In this document: positions 23,985 through 36,916 of the stretch, piece by piece
Layout: every line of letters starts with the position of its first letter
Position numbering within the stretch: the stretch's first letter is position 1
NCBI GenBank assembly: GCA_018907035.1
Contig: JACCIC010000048.1
Location: 2,460,001 to 2,524,000, forward strand
Length of the DNA stretch: 64,000 nucleotides
Direction of reading: 5' to 3'
From: Sycobia sp. Sy_11
Taxonomy: Eukaryota > Arthropoda > Insecta > Hymenoptera > Epichrysomallidae
Notes under the pieces: generated by a model
Told to the model about the DNA's origin: nothing
Seen by the model: the letters and a program-made list of their open reading frames with translations, nothing else
The model's database searches: none
Translations under genes and position numbers: made by a program

Positions 23985-24478
23985 GTGTGTTCGTGTACGC
24001 GTATTTGTGTATAAATACGTGTCTGTGTTTTCGCGTATTTTGTGTGTTCGTGCGTCTACGTACTTGTGTATACGTGTACTTGTGTATACGTGTACTTGAG
24101 ATACGTGTACTTGTGAATACGTGTACTTGTGAATACGTGTACTTGTGATACGTATACCTGTGAGTACGTGTACTTATGTGTACGTGTATATATGTACGTG
24201 TGTGTACGCGTATTTGTGAAATCGTGTATATATACGTGCTTGTGTTTACGCGTATTTGTGCACCCGCTTATATATATTTGTGTTCGCGTATTTGTGTGAT
24301 CATATATAAATATATACGTATCTGTGTCCGCGCGTCTTCCAACGTATTCCTGTGTATACGCGCTTGCGAGTATAAGTAATTGCGTGTACGCGTGTGTACG
24401 CGTATTTTTGTATTCGTGTATAAATATGTGTTTGTGTTTTCGCATATTTTGTGTGTTCGTGCGTTTACGTACGTGGCA
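23985..24478. repeat. TACGTG-type minisatellite
   Basis: A degenerate array of ~14-30 bp units built on TACGTGTACTTGTG and ACGCGTATTTGTG. It is strongly strand-asymmetric: TG-rich on +, CA-rich on -. Long open frames across it (Cys/Val/Tyr-rich or Thr/His/Tyr-rich) are by-products of the repeat. Confidence 0.85.
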
Positions 24479-24744
24479 CCGGCAATAATGAGTCCAGCAA
24501 GGAATAGATGGCAGAGGATAGATATATAGAATAATTAGGACACTGTTAAGCTATGTATTGGAATGGTATGAAATAATGTCGTGTGCAAGAAGCGAGGATT
24601 CATGTATGAACTGGAGAGAGTGACGTTAGATTATTTGTGCTTCCGTGTAAAGACGATTGTCTGCTTAAGTATTTGAAATATACATAATGTTAGTCAGAAT
24701 GCTACCGTTTATTTATTTATTTTGCCAACCTGATATTTCTCTAC

Positions 24745-24870
24745 AATATTCTATGTTAGTAAAGGACAACCTGATTGCCCCCACCACCTTAAATTTAGAT
24801 TCACCTTTAGTGTCCGCCTTCGAGCCACTACGGTTCATCTTCAGGAACTAAACTGAACTGAACTGTGTTA
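24745..24870 (-). mobile_element. Penelope-like terminal-repeat fragment with degenerate hammerhead motif
   Basis: Shares TTCTATGTTAGTAAAGGACA and CACCACCTTA with the copies at 17.7 and 63.0 kb. The minus strand reads CTGAAGA, GAACC/GGCTC stem, then GAAG instead of GAAA. GTTC/GGAC could still pair as stem I. Only this terminal piece is present. Confidence 0.55.
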
Positions 24871-25432
24871 TTTATTGTTAAACTGGTCATTCTCGATCAT
24901 AAGATTCACTCGCTATCTGTGAGGAATAGTGATATAGTTCATTGCAAATGAGCACACAAATATTTGACATATGTAAAGGAAAATGTGATAAATGCAAAGC
25001 GGCAATTATAATTTTAGCACACAGCTTTAAAAGACGCCAAATACTGAAAAAAAATTTACAGTATAATAATTAGATGAATCTAATATGTCATAATCATAAG
25101 GACTGCTCTCTGAAGTCTTCAATCTCGATACAATGTAGCAAAACTTTATTATGCAATTATAATAATATATATGTAATGTAATTGTGTATAAATATATATG
25201 TAATCTGACCGTCAGTAATACGGAGAACCACCGGCATAGCACGACCGCTACACTATTTACTTCTAAATTGAGATTTTGAATTTTCAATCAATGAAAAAAA
25301 TTATTTATCACTTCTTTATCGATAATTTTCTATTTTTATTTATGACCGCAAGAATCGTTTCCCGCCAATATTTTTGGCTAAAAAGCAGTTTTAATATAAA
25401 ATTCCGTCTGTGACTACAGAAAATGGTCCAAA

Positions 25433-25466
25433 ACACACACACACACACACCACACACACACACACG

Positions 25467-25497
<31 letters not shown>
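25433..25497. repeat. (CA)n(TA)n compound microsatellite
   Basis: A CA run with interruptions, passing into TA. It abuts the end of the mariner at 25.5-26.8 kb. Confidence 0.95.
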
Positions 25498-26770
25498 GAT
25501 ATTTTTTGTGATCAAAGTTGACCCGGACTGACAAAAAAACAATATTTTTACGTATTTTAATACAAATCGCAAATAATAAATTATCGCCTTAAAATAGACT
25601 CATTTCAAGCCAATACAAGCATGCCAACGCTTAATCCAATTTTCCATACTTCTGTTCTAAACCTCACCTGGGATTGCCTTCAGTTCCTTTAGCGAATTAC
25701 TTTTTATGACTTCAACGAAGGCATGGTTTGTTCCTCGCAGCGGATTTTTGAGTTTCGCAAAAGGAACAAAATCACAGGAAACAAAATCTGTCGAATACGA
25801 TGGCTGAGCGATGACTTTCATTTCTTGTTTGGCCGAGAAATCAGACACAATCATGCTGAAATGTGCCGGCGTATTATCGTAGTGAAAAAACCATGAATTG
25901 TCTACCCACAAATCCAGTCTGACAAATCCGACGAATTGCTTCTAGTAAACGCCTCAAAACGGCCAAGTAGTACTCCTTATTGACCGTTTGACCTCCTGGA
26001 ACTAATTCATGGTGAACCACGCTGTGCATTTGGAATATGGTATTCAGAAAAAAACGATGAGCATCACCTTGATTTTCGACCGACTTTGATGTGGTTTTTT
26101 CGGTTTTGGCTCATGTTTGGAGAGTTATTCGCTAGATTATTGGGCAGTTTCGACGTCATATTCATAAACCCATGTCTCGTCTCCAGTAATGATGCGTTGG
26201 ATGAATGTAGAGTCCTCAGCTACGTTTTGGAGCATCTCTTTTGCGACCTCTACTCGATGTTCTTTTAGGAAAAAATTCAGATGTTATAGAACGAGTCTAG
26301 TATTGACATGCTTCATATATAAACATAAACCAAAATATGTTGAGTCGATACATAAGCGATGTTCAGAGCCTCTGCTATCTTACTGATGCCGACACAATGA
26401 TTTTGGAGTAACATTTCCTCGACTTTGTCGATGTTATCGACGTTACCAGATGTGGATGGGCGACTTGCATGAGGCAAGTTTTCGACGACTTCACGACCTT
26501 CACTGAATGCTTTGTGCCACTCTTTGTGTTCGCGATAAAGTAGACTCCCCAAACTTCTTTGCAACATTTTCAATGATTCCGTAGTCGTAATTTCATTGGA
26601 AACACAAAATTTTAAGCAAACTCATTGATCAACTTTTTTCCATAATCAATATCGTCAGACAAACATTTTGAGTCGCAAACAAACAGAGGACAAACACACA
26701 CTAATGGAAATATCGTGCTCAAATTTCACACGAACATTGAGAAAGGCTGTACCAATATAAGAAAAAAAAT
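25498..26770 (-). mobile_element. Mariner transposon, defective
   Basis: Minus-strand transposase relic. Near 26570-26310 it reads the helix-turn-helix/linker part (EWHKAFSEGREVVENLPHAS, SRPSTSG) and then GISKIAEALNIAYVSTQHIL. Around 26150-26200 the catalytic GDETWVYEYD-like region is present but frameshifted; 25911-25660 carries DNSWFFHYDNTPAHFS, QPSYSTDFVSCDF and LKELKAIPG. That is the mariner D,D34D order, with the middle motif altered to HYDN. The left end lies close to 25500 (GATCAAAGTTGACCCGGA). I could not pair a right terminal repeat with confidence. Confidence 0.8.
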
Positions 26771-26794
26771 TTTTACCGATTCAGTTTACATGCG

Positions 26795-26944
26795 GATACC
26801 TAGTGAGGAATGATGCTTACTAGAAACAGACCATTCTAAGGACTTATTGACCTCCCTTCGTAGTTTGTAGTACTATCGATTAATTTCAATGATCATTCAA
26901 AATATAAACTTCATAATTAGAATTATTAATTCTAATATTTTATC
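26795..26944. repeat. 150-bp direct duplication of a mariner end and its flank
   Basis: Almost identical to 28167-28315: about 65 bp of the right end of the adjacent mariner, including its terminal repeat ending CCTCCCTTCG, plus about 80 bp of the DNA beyond it. Confidence 0.85.
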
Positions 26945-26982
26945 TAATATTGAATATACATTTATCGATAATAAGTTATTTA

Positions 26983-28234
26983 TACGAGGGTAGGTCAATA
27001 AGTGTTTAGAAAAATATAGAAAAATAATTTTTTGGGGGTAAATTTTTTTTATTTGTCAACATAATCACTTTCTAGTTCAATACACTTTGACAGATGTATC
27101 TCCAATTTTTTTAAACTTTTAGAATAATATGGTTGTTGTAGTTCCTCAAAATAAGCATTTGTGTGAGCGATGATCTCATTTGACGTAAACCGTTGTTCGC
27201 TGAGTTATTTTTTAAATTTGAAAATAAGAAGAAGTCACTCGAGGCCAGATCTGGTTAGTAAGGTGGATGGTCTATCAATTCAAACGTCAATTCCTCAAGT
27301 TTAGCCATCGAAACTGCGCACGTATGCACTCTTGCATTATGCTGGAGAAAGAGGACTTTTTTTCTTCAAATGAGGACGATTTTCTTTTATTTTCTTATGT
27401 AGCTGACTTAATAATGACGCATAATACTTTCCAGTGATCGTCTGTCCCTTTTCCAAATAGTCAATAAGGATAATACCACGTGCATCCCAAAACACAGTAG
27501 CCATAATCTTTCCAGCTAATTTCACCGTCCTTGCCGTCTTTGCAGCCCGTTCGCCTTTAATAATCCATTGTTTAGACTGTTCTTTCATCTCAGGAGTATA
27601 CTGGTGTATCGATGTTTCATCTACAGTGATTAATCTATGTAAAAACTCATCTGGGTTGGGACGCAAGCGTCCCAAAAGAGCCTTAGAAGAGACCACGCGG
27701 TTGCGTTTGTTCTCAGCTGAGAGTAAACGCGGCATCTATCTCGCAAATATTTTTTTCATGGCCAATTTATCGTGCAAAATTAAAACGACGGTACCTTTTG
27801 AAACCCCTGTGGCCTTAACTATTTCGCACAATTTTATTCTTCGGTCACTTAACACTATATCGTGCATTTTATCGATCATTTCGGGGTTACTCACGTCTAC
27901 GGGACGTCATGAACGATGTTCATTTTCTATTAATGTACAGCCACGTTTAAATTCATTTATCCAATTGTAAAGTGTTGCAAAAATAGGCGCAGATGTGCGA
28001 TGAACTGAATCCAACTCAGCTTTTTTTGCTGTTAAGCCTTTTCAATATAAATTTTTAATCATCGCTCTAAACTCACTTTTTTCCATTTTCTTAAGCAAAC
28101 AAAATAATTTACTTCAAAAGACGATAAAAACGAAACCACTAGATGAATATGGCTGCAACTTTCCAAGATACCTAATGAGGAATGATGCTTACTAGAAACA
28201 GACCATTCTAAGGACTTATTGACCTCCCCTCGTA
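26983..28234 (-). mobile_element. Full-length mariner transposon with intact TIRs, coding region broken
   Basis: The 1248-bp element (26985-28232) has inverted ends CGAGGGTAGGTCAATAAGTG and CGAGGGGAGGTCAATAAGTC, about 26 bp, flanked by TA on both sides. Transposase is on minus from about 28087 (MEKSEFRAMIKNLY). It shows a DNA-binding part, SNPEMIDKMHDIVLSDRRIK, then after a stop LITVDETSIHQYTPEMKEQS (first Asp region, Gly of GDE replaced by Val) and GKIMATVFWDARGIILIDYL. The HDNA second-Asp region is frameshifted near 27340, and YWPDLAS-like sequence follows toward 27250. It is inactive. Confidence 0.9.
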
Positions 28235-28315
28235 GTTGTAGTACTATCGATTAATTTCAATGATCATTCAAAATATAAACCCTATAATTAGAATTATTAA
28301 TTCTAATATTTTATC

Positions 28316-29290
28316 ATTATCATAATCATCATCGTAATAGTATATTCATTTTACTATTTACACATAATTTAGAGTTATTATTAACAGAAAAGTATTATTA
28401 AAAATTAAATGTCCTTTACAAATATGTGTTATTTTATATATTCCTTCTCTCTTTCCATTCTATAACTTTAATCCTATAATGAACATAAGTCTAATGTTGG
28501 ATATAATGAATGCTAATAAATTACATAAAGAATAATAAATGATATTAGAAAAGAATTTCTACTAATTGGGTCTAATTAATTATATGATCACATTTTAAAG
28601 ATAAATCTTTATTCATAAACTTTACACATGTACAACTTTGCATCTAAAATTCAATATTTACATGAAATTATATAATAATATTATTTACGTAAATTTATTA
28701 AAAAGTGCTGCGTGTTTCAAATCCCCTGTGGTATAACTTAAAGTATATTTAAGTAATTTTAATTATTTCATTTTATGCTTTTTTAATAATATAGAAAATA
28801 GTTTCAAAGATAATTATTAATTAAATATTCTAAATAACAGCTTTACTTATGTGCATATAATTTTGAATAATAACACAAAAAATAAACAATAAGTTTACAG
28901 ATTATTTTCAAATAGAAAGAAAAAACACTTATAAAGCATAGAACTTTTATTTAATTAAAATTACTGTTAAATAGACATGATTTTAGCATATTAACACACA
29001 AAATATTCTATAATTAAATTAAAAATCTGTTCACTGATAGCCAGATGTCCTACTGATTGTGATAAAGGGAAACCTAATGATATCTCTTTTTTTTATATTA
29101 TTTAATATCGCTTTATTTATGCTTCCAAATACCGGTATTAATCAGCGACGGAGGTCTATAATGTGTTTGTAAACAAAGCACATGTAAATTCTTAAAAGTA
29201 AACAATTTTCATTATAATTATGTACTTTTACCTTGGAGTCTATATATTTAAGTTATTAAAAAGTATATTATTTCAGACTTAGAATATATA
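28316..29290. other. AT-rich DNA with a retroposed LINE/SINE tail
   Basis: No gene recognised. At about 29085-29152 the minus strand matches a 65-bp sequence inserted in Helitron-like copy C (CGTCGCTGATTA, GCATAAATAAAGCGA, A-rich end), suggesting a common retroposon 3' tail. Confidence 0.55.
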
Positions 29291-29295
29291 TATTA

Positions 29296-29610
29296 TATCA
29301 ATTACGCTTGAATTCAAAAAAGAATTATCTTGAATTATCTATGTTTTTACATTATTTACAGAATTTCAGATTATTTATAAAAAGTTGTGATTATTTATGA
29401 AAAGTTATGAACCATTTTCATTATCATTATCTACTATTAAACATATTATACATAGAGTTAAGTTCAATAATAGATTTGTTCACTTATAAACTTTGTAGGA
29501 ATGGGCCTGGCAAGTTCATACTTACTTTTTTAATAATAATGAATTATCAGAAAAAACAGCAGAAGAATGTTCACCTAAAAACATTGATGATTTAAGATAA
29601 TTCACTCTTT
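29296..29610. mobile_element. MITE-like dispersed repeat, copy 2
   Basis: Same orientation and sequence as 20157-20450, with a small internal duplication around AAAAGTTRTGA (29377-29412). It retains the inverted ends. Confidence 0.7.
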
Positions 29611-31970
29611 TTTATGTATCCACGCGTAGACCAAATGATGTGAAAATAAACTCGGCTATTTTTAAATGATCTCATTACTTTATTAAGCTGCATTTCCGTT
29701 AAAACTATTTATTTATTATTATTTTTTAGAATTTTAGATATATTTATGTAAACTATACATGCTGTTATATATAGGGATGCATATAAAATGCACTTAGGCA
29801 TTTATTTTAATGATCCATTGTTTTAAAAAGTTATTCTATGTATTGTTGTCTTAATATATTACTGAATTTAGAAAAATAGACACATCAAACTCGCCTAACT
29901 ATTTTACTTTTGTTAAAAGTTTTTTTTTGCAGATTAAAGAATTCTTCTATGAGTAAATATGTGAAAAAAGTAATAATAAATATAGATAATTATTATTAAT
30001 TATTTCTACAATATGATTTTTACCAAAGATTGTAAGATTTTATTAAGCCAAAATAAATGTCTATTTTAGTAATCTGTACAATCAGCTAATTGTAATAGAA
30101 CCACAATGACTTCATAATTATATACGATCTGTACGCGTTTATTCATTCCCAAACTCTTTCAGAAGACCAGTAACATAATACATGCGTTGGAATCTAAGTG
30201 AAAGTACTTTATGAAGACGCGTTAAAACTTAATTTGCGCAGGTCGATAAAATTGAGACGGACAAAAAATCGGACGCGAGAGGGTATAAAGAGATACAGTT
30301 TGTACATGTTCATAAGATACATATATATACGTAAGAATGGAAAAACAACTAAAACTGTTGACGACGACTCAGTGCGGAAGTCACGAGAGAAAAAAGAATT
30401 GACGGGAAAAAGAAAGGGATAATATAGAGAAGCAAGTAAGTCGGAAGAGAGCAAGAAGGGTTGAGTGGGGGAGGGGGTCGCTCGCTCGCGGTCCGATAAT
30501 AAATCAACCAGTTGCTCTCACTTACACGCGTGCGCGCACGCACACATACACACAGCATCTCTTTCGAGTGTACCCAAACACGCCCCTATGATGTAGCCCA
30601 GATTGGCTAATTTCATTGCCGCTCTTCCTCTCAGTACCACCACCGATTCCACCAACAGCGCTGTTGCCGCTGCTTCTCAGGGAGTATTACAAACGAGCTT
30701 TTTATGCGGTGGCGCTTTCTCCCGCCTTCATCGGCTTTGTCGTATGAAAAAAAAGTTTACGAGCTGCCGCGAGCCTCGAAATAAGGAAGTACGTGTCGGG
30801 ATTTTTTTTCAGTTGCGAATTTTAAATTCAGCGTCGTGCTGCACTCCCTCCTTCCCTCGAGTTAAGCGTAAGGGTGGCGGAAATTAGCTCGTGACGAGAA
30901 TATATTGTCTATAAGAGACAGATCCTCTGTCTACCTCTATCTCCCTCTTTTCCTTTCCTCTCTGCCGGTCATTGAATGAGCGAGCGCATACTTGTCGGTG
31001 GCTAAATTGATTATTATTATTTCTCAAGTTGCTCGAGTTATTTTCATTATTGCGGAGTTGGTTTATGAAGACTTTTATGTAGCTTTTTATTGAACAAGCA
31101 GTGCTCGTCCCTTGAATAAAACGTAGAACAAACTAGTCTACGCAATTTATAGACAACTCTTGGCTAAATAAGTTTAAATTTTATTTTGCTGTTGGTATAT
31201 AAGTTGATTTTCAACTTTCAACAAACATAATTATATACTTATTCATAAATCATTTTTAATCATTAATAAGTTACAATCTAGTAAAAAAAAACTTTAAGGT
31301 TTTTACTTTTCGACAGATCGACGACTAGCTAGTAAGCAGCATTTTTCGAATATTATCTCAAAATAATCATCCCAGATTTCAATATCTGTGTACCGCGACA
31401 GCATCCCACGATGCAGTCTTGTAATGAATATCATTGAAGGTATAGCTTTAGTCAATAGATTCCTTAATGACAAACGTTTATTTAGCATGATTTCTGTCCG
31501 GGCAAGCAATCCTAATTTATCCAGTACATTGAGAAAGAAAAGAAATTACCAGTATATAGGTATGTGAATCGACCCAAAGAGGGGTGGGGGTTGAATAGTA
31601 CGCATATTCACGCATGTGCCAATATCTGTTTTTTCTATACTGTTCACATATCACAATTTATACAGTGCCGAAGATTTCATATCGGTATATACATGAGAGT
31701 TTTCTTGATCCCAACCACCTCGAATTTCAAAACTTCCATCCGAAAGTCTATAAATTATTATATTGTGAAGAATTGCAATCAAATTTTCCTTTCCACTCCC
31801 GCGGATAGAATAACATCGTTAATATATCAGTCAAATAATATAGAACCACCAGAGTTTATTTTTTTAAGGCGTCAAAGTAAGCAAATTGCCCTTAAACAAA
31901 AAGATATCGCGCGGTTTTCCGCGAATGATTTATTGACCCACATCCTATATATAGAGTAGTTCAAAGCGGG
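29611..31970. other. Intergenic DNA with a GC-richer island, no gene recognised
   Basis: AT-rich to about 30180, then a GC/purine-rich patch with CpG (about 30430-30900). Frames at 30603-30887 (+), 31303-31509 (-) and 31564-31959 (+, 131 codons) are open but show no domain, signal peptide or family motif I can support. The island could be an untranslated first exon or promoter. Confidence 0.35.
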
Positions 31971-31973
31971 AAC

Positions 31974-31976
<3 letters not shown>

Positions 31977-32038
<62 letters not shown>
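31977..32038. repeat. (AT)n microsatellite
   Basis: A pure AT run. The following 32039-32418 holds nothing recognised. Confidence 0.95.
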
Positions 32039-32040
<2 letters not shown>

Positions 32041-32418
32041 GCACTGCAAAATAAAAGGACTTAATCATACTGAAATGAAAATACAAAAAAGAACATTCTT
32101 TTTATCTATTAAAATGATCAAATGGCGGGGAAAATAGAATTTATGCCAATACACCAGCGGAGTGCTTTAACACGAAGAAAAGGGCGCTGTGCCAGAAGCA
32201 ACACTCTGCACCAGGGGAATTGACGTACACATTTTTCAAATGAATTATGGCACTGCGATATAAATTTCAAATATTATTTTTTATAGTTTTCGTATTAACT
32301 ACATGTTATAGTTGTTGAAATATATATATTTGCGTATCTATAAATTATTCATCCGGCTTTTATTGATATTTAAGAGAAAACACTTAAATTCGAGTATAAA
32401 TTATATTGTCAAGCCACA

Positions 32419-32473
<55 letters not shown>
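32419..32473. repeat. (AT)n microsatellite
   Basis: A pure AT run. The sequence from 32474 to 33180 is AT-rich with no gene seen. Confidence 0.95.
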
Positions 32474-32476
<3 letters not shown>

Positions 32477-33184
32477 AGTTTGTCAAATTCCAAGGGCACA
32501 GTAAATTTTAAATACTTTATATCGAAAATTACTTTGGTTAATTATATTCGAAAAATTTTAATTATCTGTTTTATTAAGCTAGGCTTTATTTTATGTAAGG
32601 AAAAAGCAAATTAACGCCCGTACAAGAAAAAAAGATCTGATCGATCTTGCGTGTAACTACTTACACAGCTCTTCTTTTGGAATATACGGAACTTCTTATT
32701 GTAAAAATCAATTGAGAAACAACACATCGTGTAATCTTCAATGTTAATTATGCGTAATATCTAAACAATACTAAAATATGTATATAAACATGTATATATA
32801 TAGCATTTTTATTACGTACGCGTGCATATGTGATTATTATAAAAATTTAAAAAAAAACAATAGGTAAAATATTTACTTCTACTAAATTATAATGAAAATT
32901 GTTTTAATCCTTCATATTTTAAAAAACTTTATAACTATTAATTTATTTTTTTTCAACCTGTTTAGGTCGATAAATGTTAAAAAATAAAAACACTTAATTT
33001 AAGTACAACGTTCCGTCAACTGTTAGTCTTCTGGTACTTTATTGAAATTCACAATAAAAATGTTATACAATAATTAGTTTTTGAAAGATAAGAAAAACAT
33101 ACACTTTTTTACTGATAGAATGAAACACATTTTACTTACAATATTACTGTATTTAGAGATATAAAAATTAATAAATATTTTTAT

Positions 33185-33300
33185 GGGTCTTACAGTCGTT
33201 ATAATATAATATATTAGCTAAAATAATGACTGTCAGACTGTCCTTGTTTATATTCACCCCCGAAGAATCTGAAATAGAACTTATCATTACAATAACGTTA
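33185..33300 (-). mobile_element. Penelope-like terminal-repeat fragment (no ribozyme part)
   Basis: Shares GGTCTTACAGTC, CAGACTGTCCTTGTTTA, TTCACCCCCGAAGAATCTGA and AATAGAACTTAT with the copies at 17.5, 48.4 and 62.7 kb. Confidence 0.5.
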
Positions 33301-33439
33301 ACGACCGCGTTCATTTGTACTATATATCAAGGAGTTTTTTTATTTTTTTACAACGTAGAGACGGAATTTTTTCGACTTTTGAAAATTTAAATAAGTGTAT
33401 ATAGTAAAAGTGAAAGGTTAACCATTATTTGCAAATACA

Positions 33440-33494
33440 CGCACGCACGCTCGCGCGCGCGAACACAGACACACACACACACACACACACATAC
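33440..33494. repeat. (CA)n microsatellite, 5' side of the LINE
   Basis: CACG/CGCG steps, then a pure AC run (33466-33492) that touches the LINE fragment. Confidence 0.9.
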
Positions 33495-34368
<874 letters not shown>

Positions 34369-34499
34369 TAGCATCCCCCGTCTCGGCTTCGCCCGAAATA
34401 ATAATTTAACCGCTTTCTTAAATAATTCAATAATATCTATGTAAAAAGTACTCTATATATAAAATTGTATTTAATATACATATATATGCATATTAAGTA

Positions 34500-35170
34500 T
34501 GGCTTTTATAGCGAAAATTGTATCTACTTTTGAGTTCGAGTGGTAGAAAAAGATTTCCAAATGTCTCAAGACGACGTTTACAGAGAGTATCATGTTCGGA
34601 CTATAGGGTATGTCTTGGAACGACTGCTATATAGAGTCTTGTGTTGTGGAGGTAGAATATGATGTCCAGATATCCCAAGACGACTTCTACTGAGATTGTG
34701 CCTATTCGAATGATAGAATAGGAATGTTCATAGAGGTCTCTTAGACACTCCCCGTAGAAGTCGTAACACCTGAAAATCGCATTCTATCATCCGAACACGA
34801 AACTCCTCGTAGAAGTTGTCCCGATATACCTAAACATCGTTGCCTACCAACTAAACACGATAGTCCCAGTAGAAGTCGTCCCGAGAAAGCTAGCATCGCT
34901 TCCTAACGACTAAACACAATACTCCCCGTAGAAGTCGTTCGGAAAGAATACCGTCTCAACACGAATCTGCCCATAGAATTTTATTTCCTCAAACCTAGAC
35001 ATCGTTTTCTATCAACTAAATACAATATTCCCCATAAAAATCGCTCAGAGACACCTGGACATCGCATTCTATCATCCGAACACACAACTGGCTATATAAA
35101 TCGTCTTGAGGCAACGGGATATCGTAATCAATTGCTCGTACACGCCAATACAATATTTCTCAGTAGAAAC
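34500..35170. repeat. Palindromic array of ~60-bp repeats (core of copy C)
   Basis: Units with TAGAAGTCGTCCCGAGA and ACACCTGGACATCGCATTC. Units left of about 34710 run opposite to those on the right, as in copies A and B. Confidence 0.75.
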
Positions 35171-35373
35171 CATATTTGACATGTGTATATATAATATGTA
35201 CAATATAATATGCATGCAATATATATTACATATTTCGTATATTTTCGTTTTTTATTAAATACCGTGAATATTTTCGTAGTGATGCCAACTGAATTTCAAG
35301 CAAAATGATATGCGAATAGCACATTTTTTGTTAAGCAGACGATGGATCTTGCCTTTTTATGTAAATGTGAGGG

Positions 35374-35375
<2 letters not shown>

Positions 35376-35468
<93 letters not shown>
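35376..35468. repeat. (AT)n(GATA)n microsatellite
   Basis: An AT run followed by about 12 GATA tetranucleotides, within Helitron-like copy C. Confidence 0.95.
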
Positions 35469-35697
35469 TAGATATATTCTAGGAATAAAGAGCGTTAGCT
35501 CGACGCATTTCCTCGAACTTTCGGTCTTTATACCTAAACATACATGTGTGTGTGAAGAGCGCCCCGCTCGGCGGACTAGCGCCGCCTCGCTGCGCTTCAC
35601 TTCTTGTTCAAGCATCCGATCAGTAAGACGTGTTAAGAAAGATCAGTTCTTATATAATATATCTTGATTAGTACTCTGCTTATTTATTCACCCATCC

Positions 35698-35700
<3 letters not shown>

Positions 35701-35754
<54 letters not shown>
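35701..35754. repeat. (AT)n microsatellite within copy C
   Basis: A pure AT run. With 35376-35468 it brackets a GC-richer ~230-bp block absent from copy A. Confidence 0.95.
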
Positions 35755-35757
<3 letters not shown>

Positions 35758-36029
35758 TCGAGGTGTTGATAATGGAAACCTATTTTGCCATCACTTCTTT
35801 TGTTCAAATTAAAGAAAAAAACAGACTCTTGTTACAATACTGAAGGTAATATAATGTATAAAAACAAAAATATAATTTGTCGTCACAAACTATATTCAGT
35901 ATGATTTGGCATACACAACCATTTTATAAGAGAGAGCGAGAGGGAGAGAGAGGGAGAGTTAGAGAAAGACAGATTTTCCCACGTAAGAGAAAATAAAATT
36001 TACAAAAATCAAAAGATATCCATAAGGGC

Positions 36030-36106
36030 CGTCGCTGATTAGCACCGATATTAGGGAGCATAAATAAAGCGACGTTAAATAACATTAAAAAAAAAATATC
36101 CATAAG
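36030..36106 (+). mobile_element. Retroposed LINE/SINE tail with target-site duplication
   Basis: The block CCGTCGCTGATTAG...AACATT plus an A-run is bracketed by direct copies of ATATCCATAAGG (36018-36029 and 36095-36106). The same sequence, inverted, occurs at about 29085-29152. A-tail plus ~12-bp duplication is the signature of target-primed retroposition. The parent family is unknown. Confidence 0.65.
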
Positions 36107-36522
36107 GCGTGAGAGTAGTGTCAGATTAACCTGAAGAAGAAAAAGGGTAATACAGACTAACGTCACTCCTTCTTTCGGATACGATCTCAAAGTTGGATAT
36201 GAACATTCCTTAGAGCTGGCCTGGTATTAATATTTTAAGCGGACTACTTTGAATTGATGTTCGTGATTCAAGACGCCACCTAGAGGTCGCTGATGAAATT
36301 GATTGTTAAAACCGTTAACTTAATTTATTGATGAAAGTAAAATGATTTTCAATAAAAAATATAGCCTATGTCCTTCCTAAGATAATATAGAATCTATATG
36401 TTAAATTTCAGAACAATTGGTTCAGTAGTTTTTTCGGTTATCGTGTACAAACAAAAACACGCTTTGCTTTATAAATTAGTATGATATGATATGAAGTATT
36501 ATATGATATATGATATGATATA

Positions 36523-36562
<40 letters not shown>

Positions 36563-36916
36563 AAAGTATATTAATATTTATTTAATCATTATTTGGAAAA
36601 GAGTAATTAGCCAATGCGATGAAGATTAAATTATCAAGAGGACGGTGCGCTATTAATCACCACTGAAGGGCCTGGTAATTAATAAAAATCATTGCTTCAT
36701 ACACTGCATTATATTTTATGTGAAAATTGAAACAAGGTCTTTTCTTGTTGTAGATTATATGAAAATGAATCTCCGGTTTATTAATGTATCAAAGTTATAG
36801 ATATAATTTATATTTTAAAAAGTATAAATAATATAACAGTATTCAGTATAAAGAATGATGAAAATTGCGATTCTATAAACTGTAATATTTTCCGTCCATC
36901 GCCATATAATCTATTT

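Noticed and set aside
24056..24445. 129-codon Thr/His/Tyr-rich frame on the minus strand
   Set aside because: It is a by-product of the TACGTG-type minisatellite.
23985..24478. Telomere-like repeat array
   Set aside because: The units are TACGTG/TTGTG variants, not the insect TTAGG repeat.
31564..31959. 131-codon plus-strand frame as a possible gene
   Set aside because: No recognisable domain, no supporting splice sites or polyadenylation signal, and AT-rich composition; not enough to call a gene.
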